From positions 27,445,501-27,509,500 of the forward strand of contig NC_088345.1 of the NCBI RefSeq assembly GCF_036884655.1: a stretch of DNA of 64,000 nt, given 5' to 3'. The notes under the pieces were generated by a model that had not been told where the DNA came from, made no database searches, and saw only the letters and a program-made list of their open reading frames with translations. The translations under genes and the position numbers were made by a program. Each line of letters starts with the position of its first letter. Within the stretch, counting starts at the first letter, position 1. This stretch comes from Musa acuminata AAA Group (lineage: Eukaryota > Streptophyta > Magnoliopsida > Zingiberales > Musaceae). This document shows, in pieces, positions 44,841-56,506 of this stretch.

Positions 44841-44956
44841 TTTATGCAATAGTTATAAAGTGATATACGCCAAAACATAATAAGCAAAAAGATTATGTAT
44901 CAAGTCACACGTGTCATCACTCACGTGATTGGCTTGCTGGGCACCTATGACTAGCA
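44371..44956 (-). repeat. T1 3' LTR, second part
   Basis: Continues from 34905 after S5 and its duplication. It ends ...gactagca; on the minus strand the LTR starts TGCTAGTCATAGG, preceded by the purine tract gtcaagtgggagat at 44957-44970. Confidence 0.85.
44770..44836. repeat. (TA)n microsatellite in the T1 LTR
   Basis: About 67 bp of uninterrupted TA. Liable to length change and assembly error. Confidence 0.95.
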
Positions 44957-44959
44957 ATC

Positions 44960-45962
44960 TCCCACTTGACCTAAAGTCAATCACCTATATGTCTGATCCC
45001 TATCAAACCCCTGTGACGCTCAAAGACAATCTGAGACAACGGCTTTGTCAGTGGATCTACCATCTTCGGATGGAACTCTTTCCACTGCTACATCTCCTCA
45101 GGTTACGATCTCTCTGATAAGGTGGAACCTCCTCAGAACATGCTTCTGATGAGACCCGGGTTCTCTTATTTGAGTAATCGCCCCATAGTTGTCGTAATAT
45201 AAGGAAGTCGACTTCTCGCTATCCGGAACGACTCCCAAATCTATGATGAACATCTTCAACCAGACTTCCTCCTTTGCTGCATCTGATGCAGCAATATACT
45301 CCGCCTCTGTAGTCGAGTCAGCAGTTGTATCTTGCTTGGAACTCTTCCAGCACACTACTCCTCCATTTAAGGTATACACATACCCTGAATTCGACTTGCT
45401 ATCATCGACATCAGACTGAAAACTTGAGTCAGTGTAGCCTTCAACCTTAAGGCTATTACCTCCATATACTAGTAAAAGATCCTTAGTCCTTCTCAAGTAC
45501 TTAAGGATACACTTTACTACTTTCCAATGCTCCAAGCCTAGATCCGCCTGATACTTGCTCGTGACACTCAGAACATGCGCTATATCAGGCCTAGTACATA
45601 GCATGGCATACATGATAGACCCTATTGCTGAGGCATAAGGTATCATATTCATGTTCGCCCTTTCTTCTGGAGTCTTTGGGGACATACTCGTAGAAAGCGA
45701 TATCCCATGTCTCATTAGTATGAGACCTCTCTTGGAATTTTCCATGCCAAACCTTTTGACAATGGTTTCTATGTACTTGGATTGGGACAAGCCAAGCATC
45801 CTCTTGGATCTATCTCTATAGATTCTAATCCCCAAGATATAGGATGCTTCCCCTAAGTCCTTCATGGAGAAGTGTCTAGATAACCAAGCCTTTACAGTGG
45901 ATAGCATTCCTACATCATTCCCAATGATGAGGATGTCATCTACATATAACATCAAAAAGGTG
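44960..45962 (-). pseudogene. pol: T1 pol C-terminal part (RT end and RNase H)
   Basis: Open from 45955 to 45098: LYVDDILIIGND (RT catalytic YVDD), then the RNase H region with [25 protein letters not shown] and the C-terminal HLIREIV. A stop at 45098-45100 comes about 40 codons before the usual end; similarity continues with one more stop to near 44960. S6 is inserted just upstream of the YVDD codons. Confidence 0.88.
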
Positions 45963-45967
45963 ATAAC

Positions 45968-47248
45968 TGTTAGGATCGGAGCGGCACTAAGAGGGGGGGG
46001 GTGAATTAGTGCAGCGGATTAAAACTTCGATTTTAATCAAAATCTTTCGTACGTTAAGAACGAAACTTGAGAAATTTAACTTGAAGGTGTATTCTTAAAG
46101 TTGCGCAGCAAAAGTAATACAAACTAAAGCAGTAAGAAGATTTGCAGTAATGTAAATGACAACAATAAAAAGCAAACCAGAGATTACGCCGATTTTTAGA
46201 GTGGTTCAGTCAAATGACCTACTCCACTTGCGAGGCCCCTCTTCGATGAGGCTCCCACCTTCCACTAGCAAGTCTCTTGAAATGGAAGGGTAAACACCCC
46301 TCTTACAACCTTTTACAAGCAGCTCAACCTCTTACAAATTTTCAATAAGAAAGAAGGAGGAGAACTCTCTAGCAAATTGAAAACAAGACTTCTAAGACTT
46401 TCTAAGACTTTTCTCTCAATCAAAATGCTTCTCAAAAGTTGTAACCTCAGCTGAGATTTGAGGGGTATTTATAGGCCTCAAGAGGATTCAAATTTTGGGT
46501 TTCAAAATTTGAATTCTTTTAGGGTTCCCGGTGCTGGCGGTTCCACCGCCCAGCCAGGCGGTGCCACCGCCCAGCACTCGGGTACTGGGCGGTGCAACCG
46601 CCCAGCCAAGGAGGTGTCACCGCCCAGCACTCGGGTGCTGGGCGGTTCCACCGCCCAACTAGGCGGTGCCACCGCCTACAGTGATTTCAGCCCAACTACA
46701 GTGTTTTCAGCCACTAGTTGGGCTTCAATCTTGGCTCTCTAGTTCGCTGGTTTAGCTTAATTTTTAGCCTAAACCAACTCTGACTTTGGGCCCAGTTGGC
46801 CCCTAACCAGGATATAGGATTATCTCTTAATCCTAATCCTAATTACAAGTGGACTACATAACCAAAACACATCCTAAGCAAATTTTCAACCGCGAACGTC
46901 GAGTCTTGTTCCGGCGAGCTTTCCGACGAACTTCTTCCGACGGACTCCCTGCAAGCTCCCAATCTTTGTGATGACTTTTAACGAGTAGCCGAGCCTTCTC
47001 GGTGATCTCCGCGAGCCTCCGACGATTTCTTCGGTGAACTTCCGACACGTTCCCGATTTCTTCTCGGATGGTTCCGGCAGCATCTCCGATGATTCTTCGG
47101 TCTCTTAAACGTCCATCGAGCTCGACTCCGGTATCCTTGCTTTATGTTTTCTGGTTATCGTAGTTAATCCTGCACACTTAACTCAATAATATGGATTAGA
47201 TCAATTAACCCACCAATTGATTATATCATCAAAATCCGAGATTCAACA
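45968..47248 (-). repeat. S6 3' LTR (left copy)
   Basis: TGTTAGGATCGG to GAGATTCAACA. G9 run at the start, TATA tatttatag 46466-46474, palindromes ggcggtgccaccgcc (46535-46680), CG-rich block (46890-47100). Confidence 0.94.
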
Positions 47249-47283
47249 ATCTCCCCCTTTTTGATGATGACAATCAATTGATG
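47212..47283 (-). promoter_or_regulatory. S6 polypurine tract and junction hairpin
   Basis: Minus strand: purine tract aaaaagggggagat (47249-47263) between two complementary arms, 47258-47283 in the interior and 47212-47234 in the LTR. The loop carries the purine tract and the LTR start. Confidence 0.65.
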
Positions 47284-48341
47284 ACGGAGTTAAACATAAC
47301 TCCCCCTATCTATATGCCATATTATGAGAAGATAAAAAAAAAAAAAAAAAACACTTGAATTCCATCCCATTGGATTCAAGCATAACCCGATAAGTTCTAA
47401 TCGTAGAACTCTATCGTTATCCTCATTAAACAATAGTAAGTACGAAACTTTGATGAAAATCTTTTTCAAGTCGAAAGATAAGAGACAAATTTTACTATGA
47501 CAAGAGATAAAGATTTTCAACTTGAATTGCATGATTATACATTTTAGACATGCATTCAATATGATCAATCAATCTTACGATATTTTCAAGGATTTTGCAA
47601 GGCATATAAGATAATCATCGATCGATCACTTTTCTCAAGGATTTTGCAATTCATATTTTGTCATGCTATTAAGAATGATATAAGTCATCACTTTTCTCCC
47701 CCTTTGTCATCAACAAAAAGGAAAATGAGACTTGAAGCACATATTTTGTCATACAACGATTTTATCATTGAAAATTAAGTATGCAAAAATATTTACGCAG
47801 AGTTCATTTTAGAGGAAAATTCAGCATGCATTCATATTATCTAATCTCTTCTTTCTATGAATAATAGAAATTGTAGATGTATAAGAGAGAGATTGGGATA
47901 AAAAATTCAAGTAGTAATTTCACGAAGTCAAGATCATAATTCGAATACAAACTCATTCAAATCGTCAAATTCATGAAAATCTCAACATTACTTTTTAATC
48001 ATCACATAAGGCATTTAAAGAATTTTTGAAACATAGGAGAATGATGAATTTAAGCATACAATGTTTCAATCAAATTCAAGTCATGAATGCCAATACTTTC
48101 ATATTTGTAAGTATCAATTCATGAATGCCAAGTGATATTATTTGTGATTCCAATTTTGCAAGATCAAGATTATGATTTAGATAAAACTTATTTAAATCAA
48201 ATCGCTAACTTGAAATTCATAATCAAGTCATCAAAGTCGATTTCGAGATTTCACAACATGTCATATGGAATTTGAAGGAGAATGAGAGATGGAAAGAAGA
48301 TGAAAAACTTTACGGAAAATCCAATCAAACAAGTTTATTGT
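47284..48341 (-). other. S6 non-coding tail between pol and the 3' LTR
   Basis: AT-rich, no ORF3 and no other gene. A-run at 47335-47350; further purine boxes (reversed) at 47295-47310 and 47691-47708. Confidence 0.75.
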
Positions 48342-51300
48342 TTAGGGACAATTTAACATACCTAATTCCCTTCTAATGAATTCAAATTGGTCTTCATTCA
48401 AAGCTTTTGTAAATATATCTGCTAATTGATGCTTTGTGTCAATGAATTCTAGAACAACATCATTGTTAAAAACATGATTGCGTATGAAATGATGCCTAAC
48501 GTCGATGTGCTTAGTTCTAGAATGCTGAATTGGATTTTTAGTAAGGCATATGGCACTAGTATTATCGCATTTTATGGGAATATTTTCAAGGTGAATTCCA
48601 TAGTCTTCTAATGTATTTTTCATCCAAATTACTTGTGCACAACATGCACTTGCAGCAATGTATTCGGCTTCCGCCGTAGATAGTGCGACTGAATTTTGTT
48701 TCTTAGAAGTCCAAGAAACAAGTGCATGTCCTAAAAATTGGCATGTTCCGGATGTACTTTTTCTATCTATCCTGCATCCGCCAAAATCGGCATCTGCATA
48801 AGCTATTAGATCGAATTTTTCAGATTTTGGATACCACAATCCTAAATTTGGAGTTCCTTTGAGATATCTAAATATTCTTTTAACACTCTTAAGATGAGAT
48901 AATTTAGGATTAGATTGAAACCTAGCGCAAAGTCCTACACTAAACATAATATCTGGTCTAGTCGCAGTGAGGTAGAGTAGACTACCTATCATTCCCCTAT
49001 ATGTTTTTTGATCGAAACTTTCACCATTTTCATCCATATCTAACTTAGTCGTAGTACTCATAGGGGTGTTTATTGCTTTTGAATTATCCATGTTAAATCG
49101 TTTTAACAATTCTAATGTATATTTCGATTGGATAAGAAATATACCATCACTAAGTTGTTTGATTTGTAATCCCAAAAAGAAAGTTAATTCACCCATTAAA
49201 CTCATTTCAAATTCTAGACTCATACATTTGGCAAATGATTCACATAGTGATTCATCCGAAGAGCCAAACACAATATCGTCAACATAAATTTGCACAATAA
49301 GAAAATTATTTTCAAAATGTTTAATAAACAATGTAGTATCAACCTTGCCTTTGGTAAAATTATTTAAAATAAGAAAGGAACTAAGCCTTTCATACCAAAC
49401 TCTAGGAGCTTGTTTTAAGCCATAGAGAGCTTTAGTCAATTTGAATACATGATTAGGAAGAAGAGAATTTTCAAATCCGGGAGGTTGTTCGACAAATACT
49501 TCTTCGGAAATAAAACCATTCAAGAAAGCACTTTTAACATCCATTTGAAATAGTTTAAAATTATTACTACTAGCATAGGCAAGGAGCATCCTTATGGCTT
49601 CTAATCGAGCCACGGGAGCGAAGGTTTCATCGTAATCGATACCTTCTTCTTGGTTGAAACCTTTGGCCACTAATCTAGCCTTGTTTCTAACCACGATACC
49701 ATTTTCGTCTTGCTTGTTTCTAAAGACCCACTTAGTACCTATGACTAAGTGGTCACTTGGTCTAGGAACAAGCTTCCATACCTCATTCCTCTCAAATTGG
49801 TTCAATTCTTCTTGCATTGCAATGATCCAAAAATCATCTTTTAAGGCTTCGTCAATGCATTTAGGTTCAATTTGAGAAAGGAAAGCGGCGTTAGCACAGA
49901 AATTTTTGAAAGAAGAACGAGTTTGAACCCCTTTTGATGTATCTCCTATAATTTGCTCTTTTGGATGAGCATCTACATACTTCCATTCTTTTGGTAAAGA
50001 AATTTCGGAAGAAGATGCATTCAAAAGGCTATTTTGAGGAGAGGGTTCATTTAAATTCAAATTATCAAAACCAAGATCATCATCAAAATCATTTTTCTTT
50101 AAATCGGAAATTTCATTAAAAACTACATGAATAGATTCTTCAATTACTAAAGTTCTTTTATTAAAAACCCGAAAAGCTTTAGAAACGGAAGAGTAACCAA
50201 GAAAGATGCCTTCATCGGATTTAGCATCAAATTTTCCTAAAGCATCCCTTTCATTTAAAATAAAGCATTTACAACCAAAAACTTTAAAATAGGAGATGTT
50301 TGGTTTTTTGTTATTCCATAATTCATAGGGAGTTTTGGATAAGGATGGTCTTATTAGGACTCTATTCATGATGTAGCAAGCCGTATTTACGGCTTCGGCC
50401 CAAAAGTACTTAGGTAAACTATGTTCATTCAACATAGTTCTTGCCATTTCTTGTAGGTTTCTATTTTTCCTTTCAACTACTCCATTTTGTTGAGGATTTC
50501 TTGGAGTTGAGAAGTTGTGATTGTACCCATTACTTTCGCAAAAATTTTGAAAGTCACGGTTTTGGAATTCACCACCGTGATCACTCCGAATTGATGAAAT
50601 CATGAAGCCTTTTTCATTTTGAGTGAGTTTACAAAATTTAGAGAAACACTTGAAGCAATCACTTTTGTGAGCTAAGAAATAGGTCCAAGTGTATCTAGAG
50701 TAGTCATCCACAATCACAAAGGCATATTTGCTTCCACCTAGACTTGTTGTATCAATTGGTCCAAATAAGTCCAAATGGATCAATTGTAATGGTCTAGTAG
50801 TGCTAATTTGATTTTTTGGTTTGAAGCTTGTTTTTATTTGTTTGCCTAGTTGACATGCATCGCATACTTTGTCCTTAATAAACTTTATATTTGGAATTCC
50901 TCGTACTAATTCTTGAGATGAGATCTTAGATATTGTTTTCATGCTTGCATGGCCTAATCTCCTATGCCAAAGCCAAGCATCATCATTTACGGTGGAGAAG
51001 CACATTTCATTACTTAGTTCATCAAGATTGATGGTATAGACATTATTTTGTTTTAAAGCAATCATAGTCATGTTATGATTTGGTTTTTCAATAATGCACA
51101 TATTTGATTCAAATCTAACGATGTAACCTTTATCGCATAGTTGACTAATACTCAAGAGATTATGTTTCAATCCATCAACTAGTAAGACATCATCAATGGA
51201 AAAATTAAATTTGTTACCAATAGTTCCCTTGCCAATGATTTTGCCCTTGTTGTTGTCTCCGAAGGTAACGTACCCTTCTTCTTTGCTAGTGAGCATAGAG

Positions 51301-51380
51301 AAATGAGATGGATCTCCAGTCATATGTCTTGAGCATCCACTATCGAGATACCATCTCTTGCTCCTAGCTTGTGGGTTTGT
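48342..51380 (-). CDS. pol: S6 Pol polyprotein, intact (read after the gag UAG)
   Basis: Copia-order Pol in the same frame as gag, beginning right after the gag UAG; the first internal ATG is at 51323. Counting from that methionine: protease motif [11 protein letters not shown] just before it; GAG-pre-integrase/zinc finger H120, H125, C154, C157; integrase core D185, D248, E284 (35-residue D-E spacing); RT with YVDD at 680-683; RNase H with D844, E885 and D920; C-terminus [10 protein letters not shown]. All catalytic positions I can check are present. It stops with TAA. The broken relative in S7 is at 58317-61354. Confidence 0.94.
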   Translation of the reverse strand, partial: TNPQARSKRWYLDSGCSRHMTGDPSHFSMLTSKEEGYVTFGDNNKGKIIGKGTIGNKFNFSIDDVLLVDGLKHNLLSISQLCDKGYIVRFESNMCIIEKPNHNMTMIALKQNNVYTINLDELSNEMCFSTVNDDAWLWHRRLGHASMKTISKISSQELVRGIPNIKFIKDKVCDACQLGKQIKTSFKPKNQISTTRPLQLIHLDLFGPIDTTSLGGSKYAFVIVDDYSRYTWTYFLAHKSDCFKCFSKFCKLTQNEKGFMISSIRSDHGGEFQNRDFQNFCESNGYNHNFSTPRNPQQNGVVERKNRNLQEMARTMLNEHSLPKYFWAEAVNTACYIMNRVLIRPSLSKTPYELWNNKKPNISYFKVFGCKCFILNERDALGKFDAKSDEGIFLGYSSVSKAFRVFNKRTLVIEESIHVVFNEISDLKKNDFDDDLGFDNLNLNEPSPQNSLLNASSSEISLPKEWKYVDAHPKEQIIGDTSKGVQTRSSFKNFCANAAFLSQIEPKCIDEALKDDFWIIAMQEELNQFERNEVWKLVPRPSDHLVIGTKWVFRNKQDENGIVVRNKARLVAKGFNQEEGIDYDETFAPVARLEAIRMLLAYASSNNFKLFQMDVKSAFLNGFISEEVFVEQPPGFENSLLPNHVFKLTKALYGLKQAPRVWYERLSSFLILNNFTKGKVDTTLFIKHFENNFLIVQIYVDDIVFGSSDESLCESFAKCMSLEFEMSLMGELTFFLGLQIKQLSDGIFLIQSKYTLELLKRFNMDNSKAINTPMSTTTKLDMDENGESFDQKTYRGMIGSLLYLTATRPDIMFSVGLCARFQSNPKLSHLKSVKRIFRYLKGTPNLGLWYPKSEKFDLIAYADADFGGCRIDRKSTSGTCQFLGHALVSWTSKKQNSVALSTAEAEYIAASACCAQVIWMKNTLEDYGIHLENIPIKCDNTSAICLTKNPIQHSRTKHIDVRHHFIRNHVFNNDVVLEFIDTKHQLADIFTKALNEDQFEFIRRELGMLNCP

Positions 51381-51383
51381 CTA
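51381..51383 (-). promoter_or_regulatory. In-frame UAG between gag and pol (candidate readthrough stop)
   Basis: Context TTG TAG ACA AAC. Gag and pol share one frame on either side and no other stop intervenes. The same TTG TAG occurs in S1, S4 and S7. There is no frameshift signal and no pol start codon before the protease motif, so Pol expression seems to need readthrough or splicing. Confidence 0.6.
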
Positions 51384-52946
51384 CAAAAGAGGATGATTTT
51401 TAGGTACCCATTTGATTTTGGGTGCCTCAAAAATTGACCCACTAACTTTGTTATTTATGATTGAATTCTTTATAGTTCCTTTAGGAACCCATATTAATTT
51501 TTGTGAACTAATTTTCCTAAATGGGCATTTGTAGGCAATATGTCCGGATTTGCAACAAAAGTTGCATTTCACATAAGAGGAAACATGTAATGTAGGTCCT
51601 TTTACGAAAGTGGTGGGATTTTGATGTAATCCTTTTACAAATCCAATTCCATTTCTATTTGCGATGTGACCCTTGTTTGCAAGGATCATATCTAATCCTT
51701 TGCTACCAACCTTAAACTTGTTTAAGGTTTCCTTAAGAAGCATATTTTCATTTTTTATTGCTTCTAAGTGCTCACACTTAGAGCATGGAGGAGTTTGAAG
51801 ACTATCAAACTTATCTTGTAGCAAAGCATGCTCTTTCTTTAAGATACTTAACTTCTTGCTAACAGTTCTACATTCATCAAATAATTCATGAAAAGCGATA
51901 GACAGTTCTTCAAAAGATAAATCTTCATTAAATAAATCACATACCTCTTCTCCTAACGCCATTAGCGCGTAATGAGCAACTTGCTCGGTGTTGGACTCCT
52001 CTTCTTCGGATGCACTTGAATCATCCCACGTTGCCTTGAACGCCTTCTTCTTTGATGTCCTCTTTTTGGCTTGAGGACAATCGTTCTTGTAGTGTCCCGG
52101 TTTTTTGCATTCATAGCAAATCACTTGGTCTTTCTTTTGTTCAAATTTATTTTTTGTATTATTTTTAAATCTGTTCTTTCTTAAATATTTTTTAAACTTT
52201 TGAGTCAAAAGTGCAATGTCATTGTCACTGTCCTCATCACTTGATGTTCCTTTCAAGTGGTCTTCTTGTGATTTGAGTGCCATATCCTTCCTGTTCTTTG
52301 GAAGGGGGTTCTCGAGCTCGTCATGAGCTTGACATGTCATTTCGTAGGTCATTAGAGACCCAATGAGTTCTTCAAGAGGGAATGCTTTAAGGTCTTTGGC
52401 CTCTTGAATGGCCGTAACTTTTGGATCCCAACTTTTAGGGAGGGATCTTAAGATTTTAGTTACTAGTTCAAAGTTAGTAAAATCTTTACCAAGAGCTTTG
52501 AGTCCATTGATGACATCCGTAAACCGGGTGTACATGTCTCCGATGGACTCACTTGGTTTCATTCGGAAAAGTTCGTAAGAGTGCACAAGGATGTTGATTT
52601 TGGACTCTTTCACTCGGCTAGTGCCTTCATGAGTGACCTCAAGAGTTCTCCAAATATCAAAAGCCGAATCACACATTGAAACACGATTAAATTCGTTTTT
52701 GTCTAGTGCACAAAACAAGGCATTCATAGCCTTTGCATTTAAAGCAAAAACCTTCTTCTCCGATTCATTCCATTCGCTCATCGGAAGAGAAGATTTTTGA
52801 AATCCATTCTCGACAATAGACCAAAGCTCAAAGTCCATAGAAATGAGGAAGATTCTCATGCGAGTCTTCCAATATGTGTAATCCGACCCATTAAACAAAG
52901 GTGGTCGTGCAATAGAATGGCCCTCTTGCATGCCGGAGTAAGCCAT
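51381..52946 (-). CDS. gag: S6 Gag, intact (521 aa)
   Basis: Start ATGGCTTACTCCGG after the leader acccaagagag. Same layout as S5 Gag: UBN2-like domain (1-200), knuckle 1 C277-C280-H285-C290 (CYECKKPGHYKNDC), acidic linker, coiled coil (about 350-420), knuckle 2 C461-C464-H469-C474 (CNFCCKSGHIAYKC). It ends KNHPLL then TAG. Clearly a different subfamily from S5, with a conserved N-terminal half and more divergent coiled coil. Confidence 0.95.
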   Translation of the reverse strand: MAYSGMQEGHSIARPPLFNGSDYTYWKTRMRIFLISMDFELWSIVENGFQKSSLPMSEWNESEKKVFALNAKAMNALFCALDKNEFNRVSMCDSAFDIWRTLEVTHEGTSRVKESKINILVHSYELFRMKPSESIGDMYTRFTDVINGLKALGKDFTNFELVTKILRSLPKSWDPKVTAIQEAKDLKAFPLEELIGSLMTYEMTCQAHDELENPLPKNRKDMALKSQEDHLKGTSSDEDSDNDIALLTQKFKKYLRKNRFKNNTKNKFEQKKDQVICYECKKPGHYKNDCPQAKKRTSKKKAFKATWDDSSASEEEESNTEQVAHYALMALGEEVCDLFNEDLSFEELSIAFHELFDECRTVSKKLSILKKEHALLQDKFDSLQTPPCSKCEHLEAIKNENMLLKETLNKFKVGSKGLDMILANKGHIANRNGIGFVKGLHQNPTTFVKGPTLHVSSYVKCNFCCKSGHIAYKCPFRKISSQKLIWVPKGTIKNSIINNKVSGSIFEAPKIKWVPKNHPLL

Positions 52947-52984
52947 CTCTCTTGGGTATTAAACCAAATATGAGAGATAACCTC

Positions 52985-52998
52985 GCTTTGATACCACT
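52985..52998 (-). promoter_or_regulatory. S6 primer-binding site
   Basis: The reverse complement reads AAGTGGTATCAAAG: TGGTATCA followed by AAGC in place of GAGC. One mismatch to the usual site, even though the element is young. Confidence 0.82.
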
Positions 52999-54279
52999 TG
53001 TTAGGATCGGAGCGGCACTAAGAGGGGGGGGGTGAATTAGTGCAGCGGATTAAAACTTCGATTTTAATCAAAATCTTTCGTACGTTAAGAACGAAACTTG
53101 AGAAATTTAACTTGAAGGCGTATTCTTAAAGTTGCGCAGCAAAAGTAATACAAACTAAAGCAGTAAGAAGATTTGCAGTAATGTAAATGACAACAATAAA
53201 AAGCAAACCAGAGATTACGCCGATTTTTAGAGTGGTTCAGTCAAATGACCTACTCCACTTGCGAGGCCCCTCTTCGATGAGGCTCCCACCTTCCACTAGC
53301 AAGTCTCTTGAAATGGAAGGGTAAACACCCCTCTTACAACCTTTTACAAGCAGCTCAACCTCTTACAAATTTTCAATAAGAAAGAAGGAGGAGAACTCTC
53401 TAGCAAATTGAAAACAAGACTTCTAAGACTTTCTAAGACTTTTCTCTCAATCAAAATGCTTCTCAAAAGTTGTAACCTCAGCTGAGATTTGAGGGGTATT
53501 TATAGGCCTCAAGAGGATTCAAATTTTGGGTTTCAAAATTTGAATTCTTTTAGGGTTCCCGGTGCTGGCGGTTCCACCGCCCAGCCAGGCGATGCCACCG
53601 CCCAGCACTCGGGTACTGGGCGGTGCAACCGCCCAGCCAAGGAGGTGTCACCGCCCAGCACTCGGGTGCTGGGCGGTTCCACCGCCCAACTAGGCGGTGC
53701 CACCGCCTACAGTGATTTCAGCCCAACTACAGTGTTTTCAGCCACTAGTTGGGCTTCAATCTTGGCTCTCTAGTTCGCTGGTTTAGCTTAATTTTTAGCC
53801 TAAACCAACTCTGACTTTGGGCCCAGTTGGCCCCTAACCAGGATATAGGATTATCTCTTAATCCTAATCCTAATTACAAGTGGACTACATAACCAAAACA
53901 CATCCTAAGCAAATTTTCAACCGCGAACGTCGAGTCTTGTTCCGGCGAGCTTTCCGACGAACTTCTTCCGACGGACTCCCTGCAAGCTCCCAATCTTTGT
54001 GATGACTTTTAACGAGTAGCCGAGCCTTCTCGGTGATCTCCGCGAGCCTCCGACGATTTCTTCGGTGAACTTCCGACACGTTCCCGATTTCTTCTCGGAT
54101 GGTTCCGGCAGCATCTCCGATGATTCTTCGGTCTCTTAAACGTCCATCGAGCTCGACTCCGGTATCCTTGCTTTATGTTTTCTGGTTATCGTAGTTAATC
54201 CTGCACACTTAACTCAATAATATGGATTAGATCAATTAACCCACCAATTGATTATATCATCAAAATCCGAGATTCAACA
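52999..54279 (-). repeat. S6 5' LTR (right copy)
   Basis: 1,281 bp, the promoter copy for minus-strand transcription: TATA tatttatag 53497-53505, palindromes upstream at 53565-53710, CG-rich block 53920-54130. Confidence 0.94.
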
Positions 54280-54284
54280 ATAAC

Positions 54285-56138
54285 GCTCCCACTTACCTTC
54301 CTGTACACACAAGGCTCATCTTCGTTCTTAACAAAGTTATTAGATCTAATTGCCTCATTAACTCTTATGTTCCAACTTCGGGAAGCTTGCTTTAGTCCAT
54401 AAATGGATCTAAGCAACCTACACACCTTATTTGAGCAGTTCTTGGACACGAATCCCTCAGGTTGCATCATATACACCTCCTCCTCGAGGTTCCTATTGAG
54501 GAATATGGTTTTCACATCCATCTGCCAGATCTCATAATCATAGTGTGCTACAATAGCCAATAGAATTCTGATGGATTTTAGCATTGCTATGGGTGAGAAG
54601 GTTTCGTCGTAGTCAACACCTTGCCTTTGACGATACCCCTTAGCCACTAGCCTTGATTTATAGGTCTCTACCTTTCCATCTGCTCCGATCTTTTTCTTAA
54701 AGATCCACTGGCAACCGATGGGTACAATATCTTTGGGCGCATCAACTAGGTTCCAAACCTTATTGGAGTACATAGAATCCATCTCAGAATTTATGGCTTC
54801 TTGCCACTTCCCGTAGTCTATACTCATAATAGCCTCCTCGTAGGTCTGAGGATCAATATCCTCAACATCCTCTCCTCTAATATGTCCCACATATCCTTTA
54901 GGAGGATGAAATACTCTATCAGACTTGCGTAAAGTTGAAACTTGTGTATTAGGTACCTGAACAGACTCGGGCTGTAGAGTGGTGCTTGAGCTTAGTTCTC
55001 CAACCTCGCTTAACTCTACCATTCTCCCACTATCTCCGCTAAGAATGTGTTCCTTCTCAAGGAACACTGCTCTCTTAGCTACAAAGACCTTTTGGTCCTC
55101 GAGATGATAGAAATAATACCCACAAGTTTCCTTGGTGTATCCCACAAATTTGCATCGCTCTGTCCTTGATTCTAACTTATCGGGGTTGTGTCTTTTATCG
55201 TGGGTAGGGCAGCCCCAAATCTTAACAACCTTAAGATCAGGCTTCTTCCCTTTCCATAACTCATATGGTGTAGACACTACTGACTTAGTTGGAACTCTGT
55301 TCAGAAGGTAAGCTGCGATCTCTAGGGCATATCCCTAGAATAAGATGGGTAGGTCAGCGAAACTCATCATGGATCATACCATATCTAATAACGTACGATT
55401 TCTCCTTTCAGAGACACCATTGAGCTAAGGTGTATAAGGAGGTATCCATTGGGATAATATCCCATGGTCCTTGAGGAACTGAGTAAACTCTATAGTTAAG
55501 TACTCACCTCCTCGATCTGATCGAAGAGTTTTGATACTCTTTCTAGTTTGGTTCTCTACCTCATTCTTATACTCTCTGAATTTCTCAAAAGCCTCGGACT
55601 TGTACTTCATTAAATACATATATCCATACTTTGAAAAATCATTAGTAAAGGTAATGAAGTAGGAATAACCACTAATGGCATGAGTTAACATGGGTCCACA
55701 TACATCACTATGTATGAGTCCCAACAGCTCAATGGCTCTCTCTCCAATTCCACTAAATGGAGAGTTGGTCAGTTTTTCACGAAGGCAAGGCTCGCAAGTT
55801 GCATATGACACATAGTCGAATGGATCTAGATATCCATCATTTAGCAACTTTTGAATCATTCCCTCATGGATATGACCTAGCCTACAATGCCATAGGTATG
55901 CACTGTTTACCTCATCTCGTTTCCTCTTAGATACTTACATTCATGATATGTGGAGTAGTGTATTGCATAAACAAACCTTTATGCAATATTCCTCTCGTTA
56001 ATCTCCCCTCGGCTTTGCTAGAATTTACAATAAATTGTAGATGTAATAAGCAATACTAGTATCCAATACCAATGCACTATCATAAAAATCTGCCAATTGG
56101 AGATTGATCATGAATGTACCTGAAGCTTCTCCAAGCTT
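54285..56138 (-). pseudogene. pol: T1 pol: protease remnant, integrase and RT N-terminal part
   Basis: Right to left: protease region with LDTSI in place of the LDTGS active site (about 56060); integrase zinc finger WHCRLGH ... CEPC (about 55800-55890); integrase core HSDVCGP, LRSDRGGEY and GVSERR; RT with QWIFKKKIGADGK and QMDVKTIFLN, running to the S6 junction. One frame covers 55859 to 54285, with three stops (near 55424, 55377 and 55336), each explainable by C-to-T or G-to-A. The open frame that extends to 54252 wrongly includes S6 LTR bases. Confidence 0.87.
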
Positions 56139-56506
56139 CTATTTCGCCCTTTCTGCAAGGTTCTCTTTGTAGTTCCTCTTCCAGTGCCCATCTTTACCAC
56201 AGTGGAAGCACTGGCCTTTGTCCTTTGCTAGGTCTTTCTTAGCAACCTTTGCTTTACCTGGTTTGCCCTTGCCCTTTCCCTTCTTAAGGGACCTTTCTGC
56301 TTTCCTTTTCTTTCTGGTCTCACTAGTGTAGAGAACTGGCTTCTCTTTCTTAATAGTACTCTCTACCTCCCTTAACATATTGAGGAGCTTTGGGAGAGTC
56401 ACCTCAAGCTTGTTCATATTAAAATTCATTATGAACTATGAAAAGGAATCTGGTAGGGACTGAAGCACAATGTCTACACACAACTTATCCTCTAGGACCA
56501 TTCCTA
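56139..56506 (-). pseudogene. gag: T1 gag C-terminal fragment
   Basis: Open frame 56139-56429 with a lysine-rich stretch ([18 protein letters not shown]) and a zinc knuckle [14 protein letters not shown], in which the final cysteine is tyrosine (TGC to TAC). The upstream part to 56506 carries a stop. The rest of gag is displaced beyond S7. Confidence 0.85.

Larger units (their letters stand above)
45968..54279 (-). mobile_element. S6: intact, very young autonomous Sirevirus-like element
   Basis: 8,312 bp with perfect duplications ATAAC (45963-45967 and 54280-54284). Both LTRs are 1,281 bp; by eye only two positions differ (one in the CTTGAAGG[T/C]G stretch, one in a palindrome). Interior: primer site, open gag (521 aa), in-frame UAG, open pol (1,012 codons), non-coding tail, polypurine tract. 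It has no ORF3, unlike its relative S7. Everything needed for its own movement appears present if the UAG is read through. Confidence 0.94.
33945..56506 (-). mobile_element. T1: Tnt1/Tork-like Copia element, split by S5, S6 and S7
   Basis: Minus-strand order, right to left: gag fragment (56139-56506), protease/integrase/RT (54285-56138), RT end and RNase H (44960-45962), polypurine tract, 3' LTR (44371-44956 and 33945-34905). It was inserted in the G2 protease after CTTAT (33940-33944). S5 sits in its LTR, S6 in its RT and S7 in its gag. Its gag start, primer site and 5' LTR should lie right of S7, outside the window. Lineage within Copia is uncertain. Confidence 0.85.

Noticed and set aside
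54252..55277. T1 pol ORF appearing to end at 54252
   Set aside because: The last bases belong to the S6 LTR and target duplication; the true T1 segment ends at 54285 and resumes at 45962.
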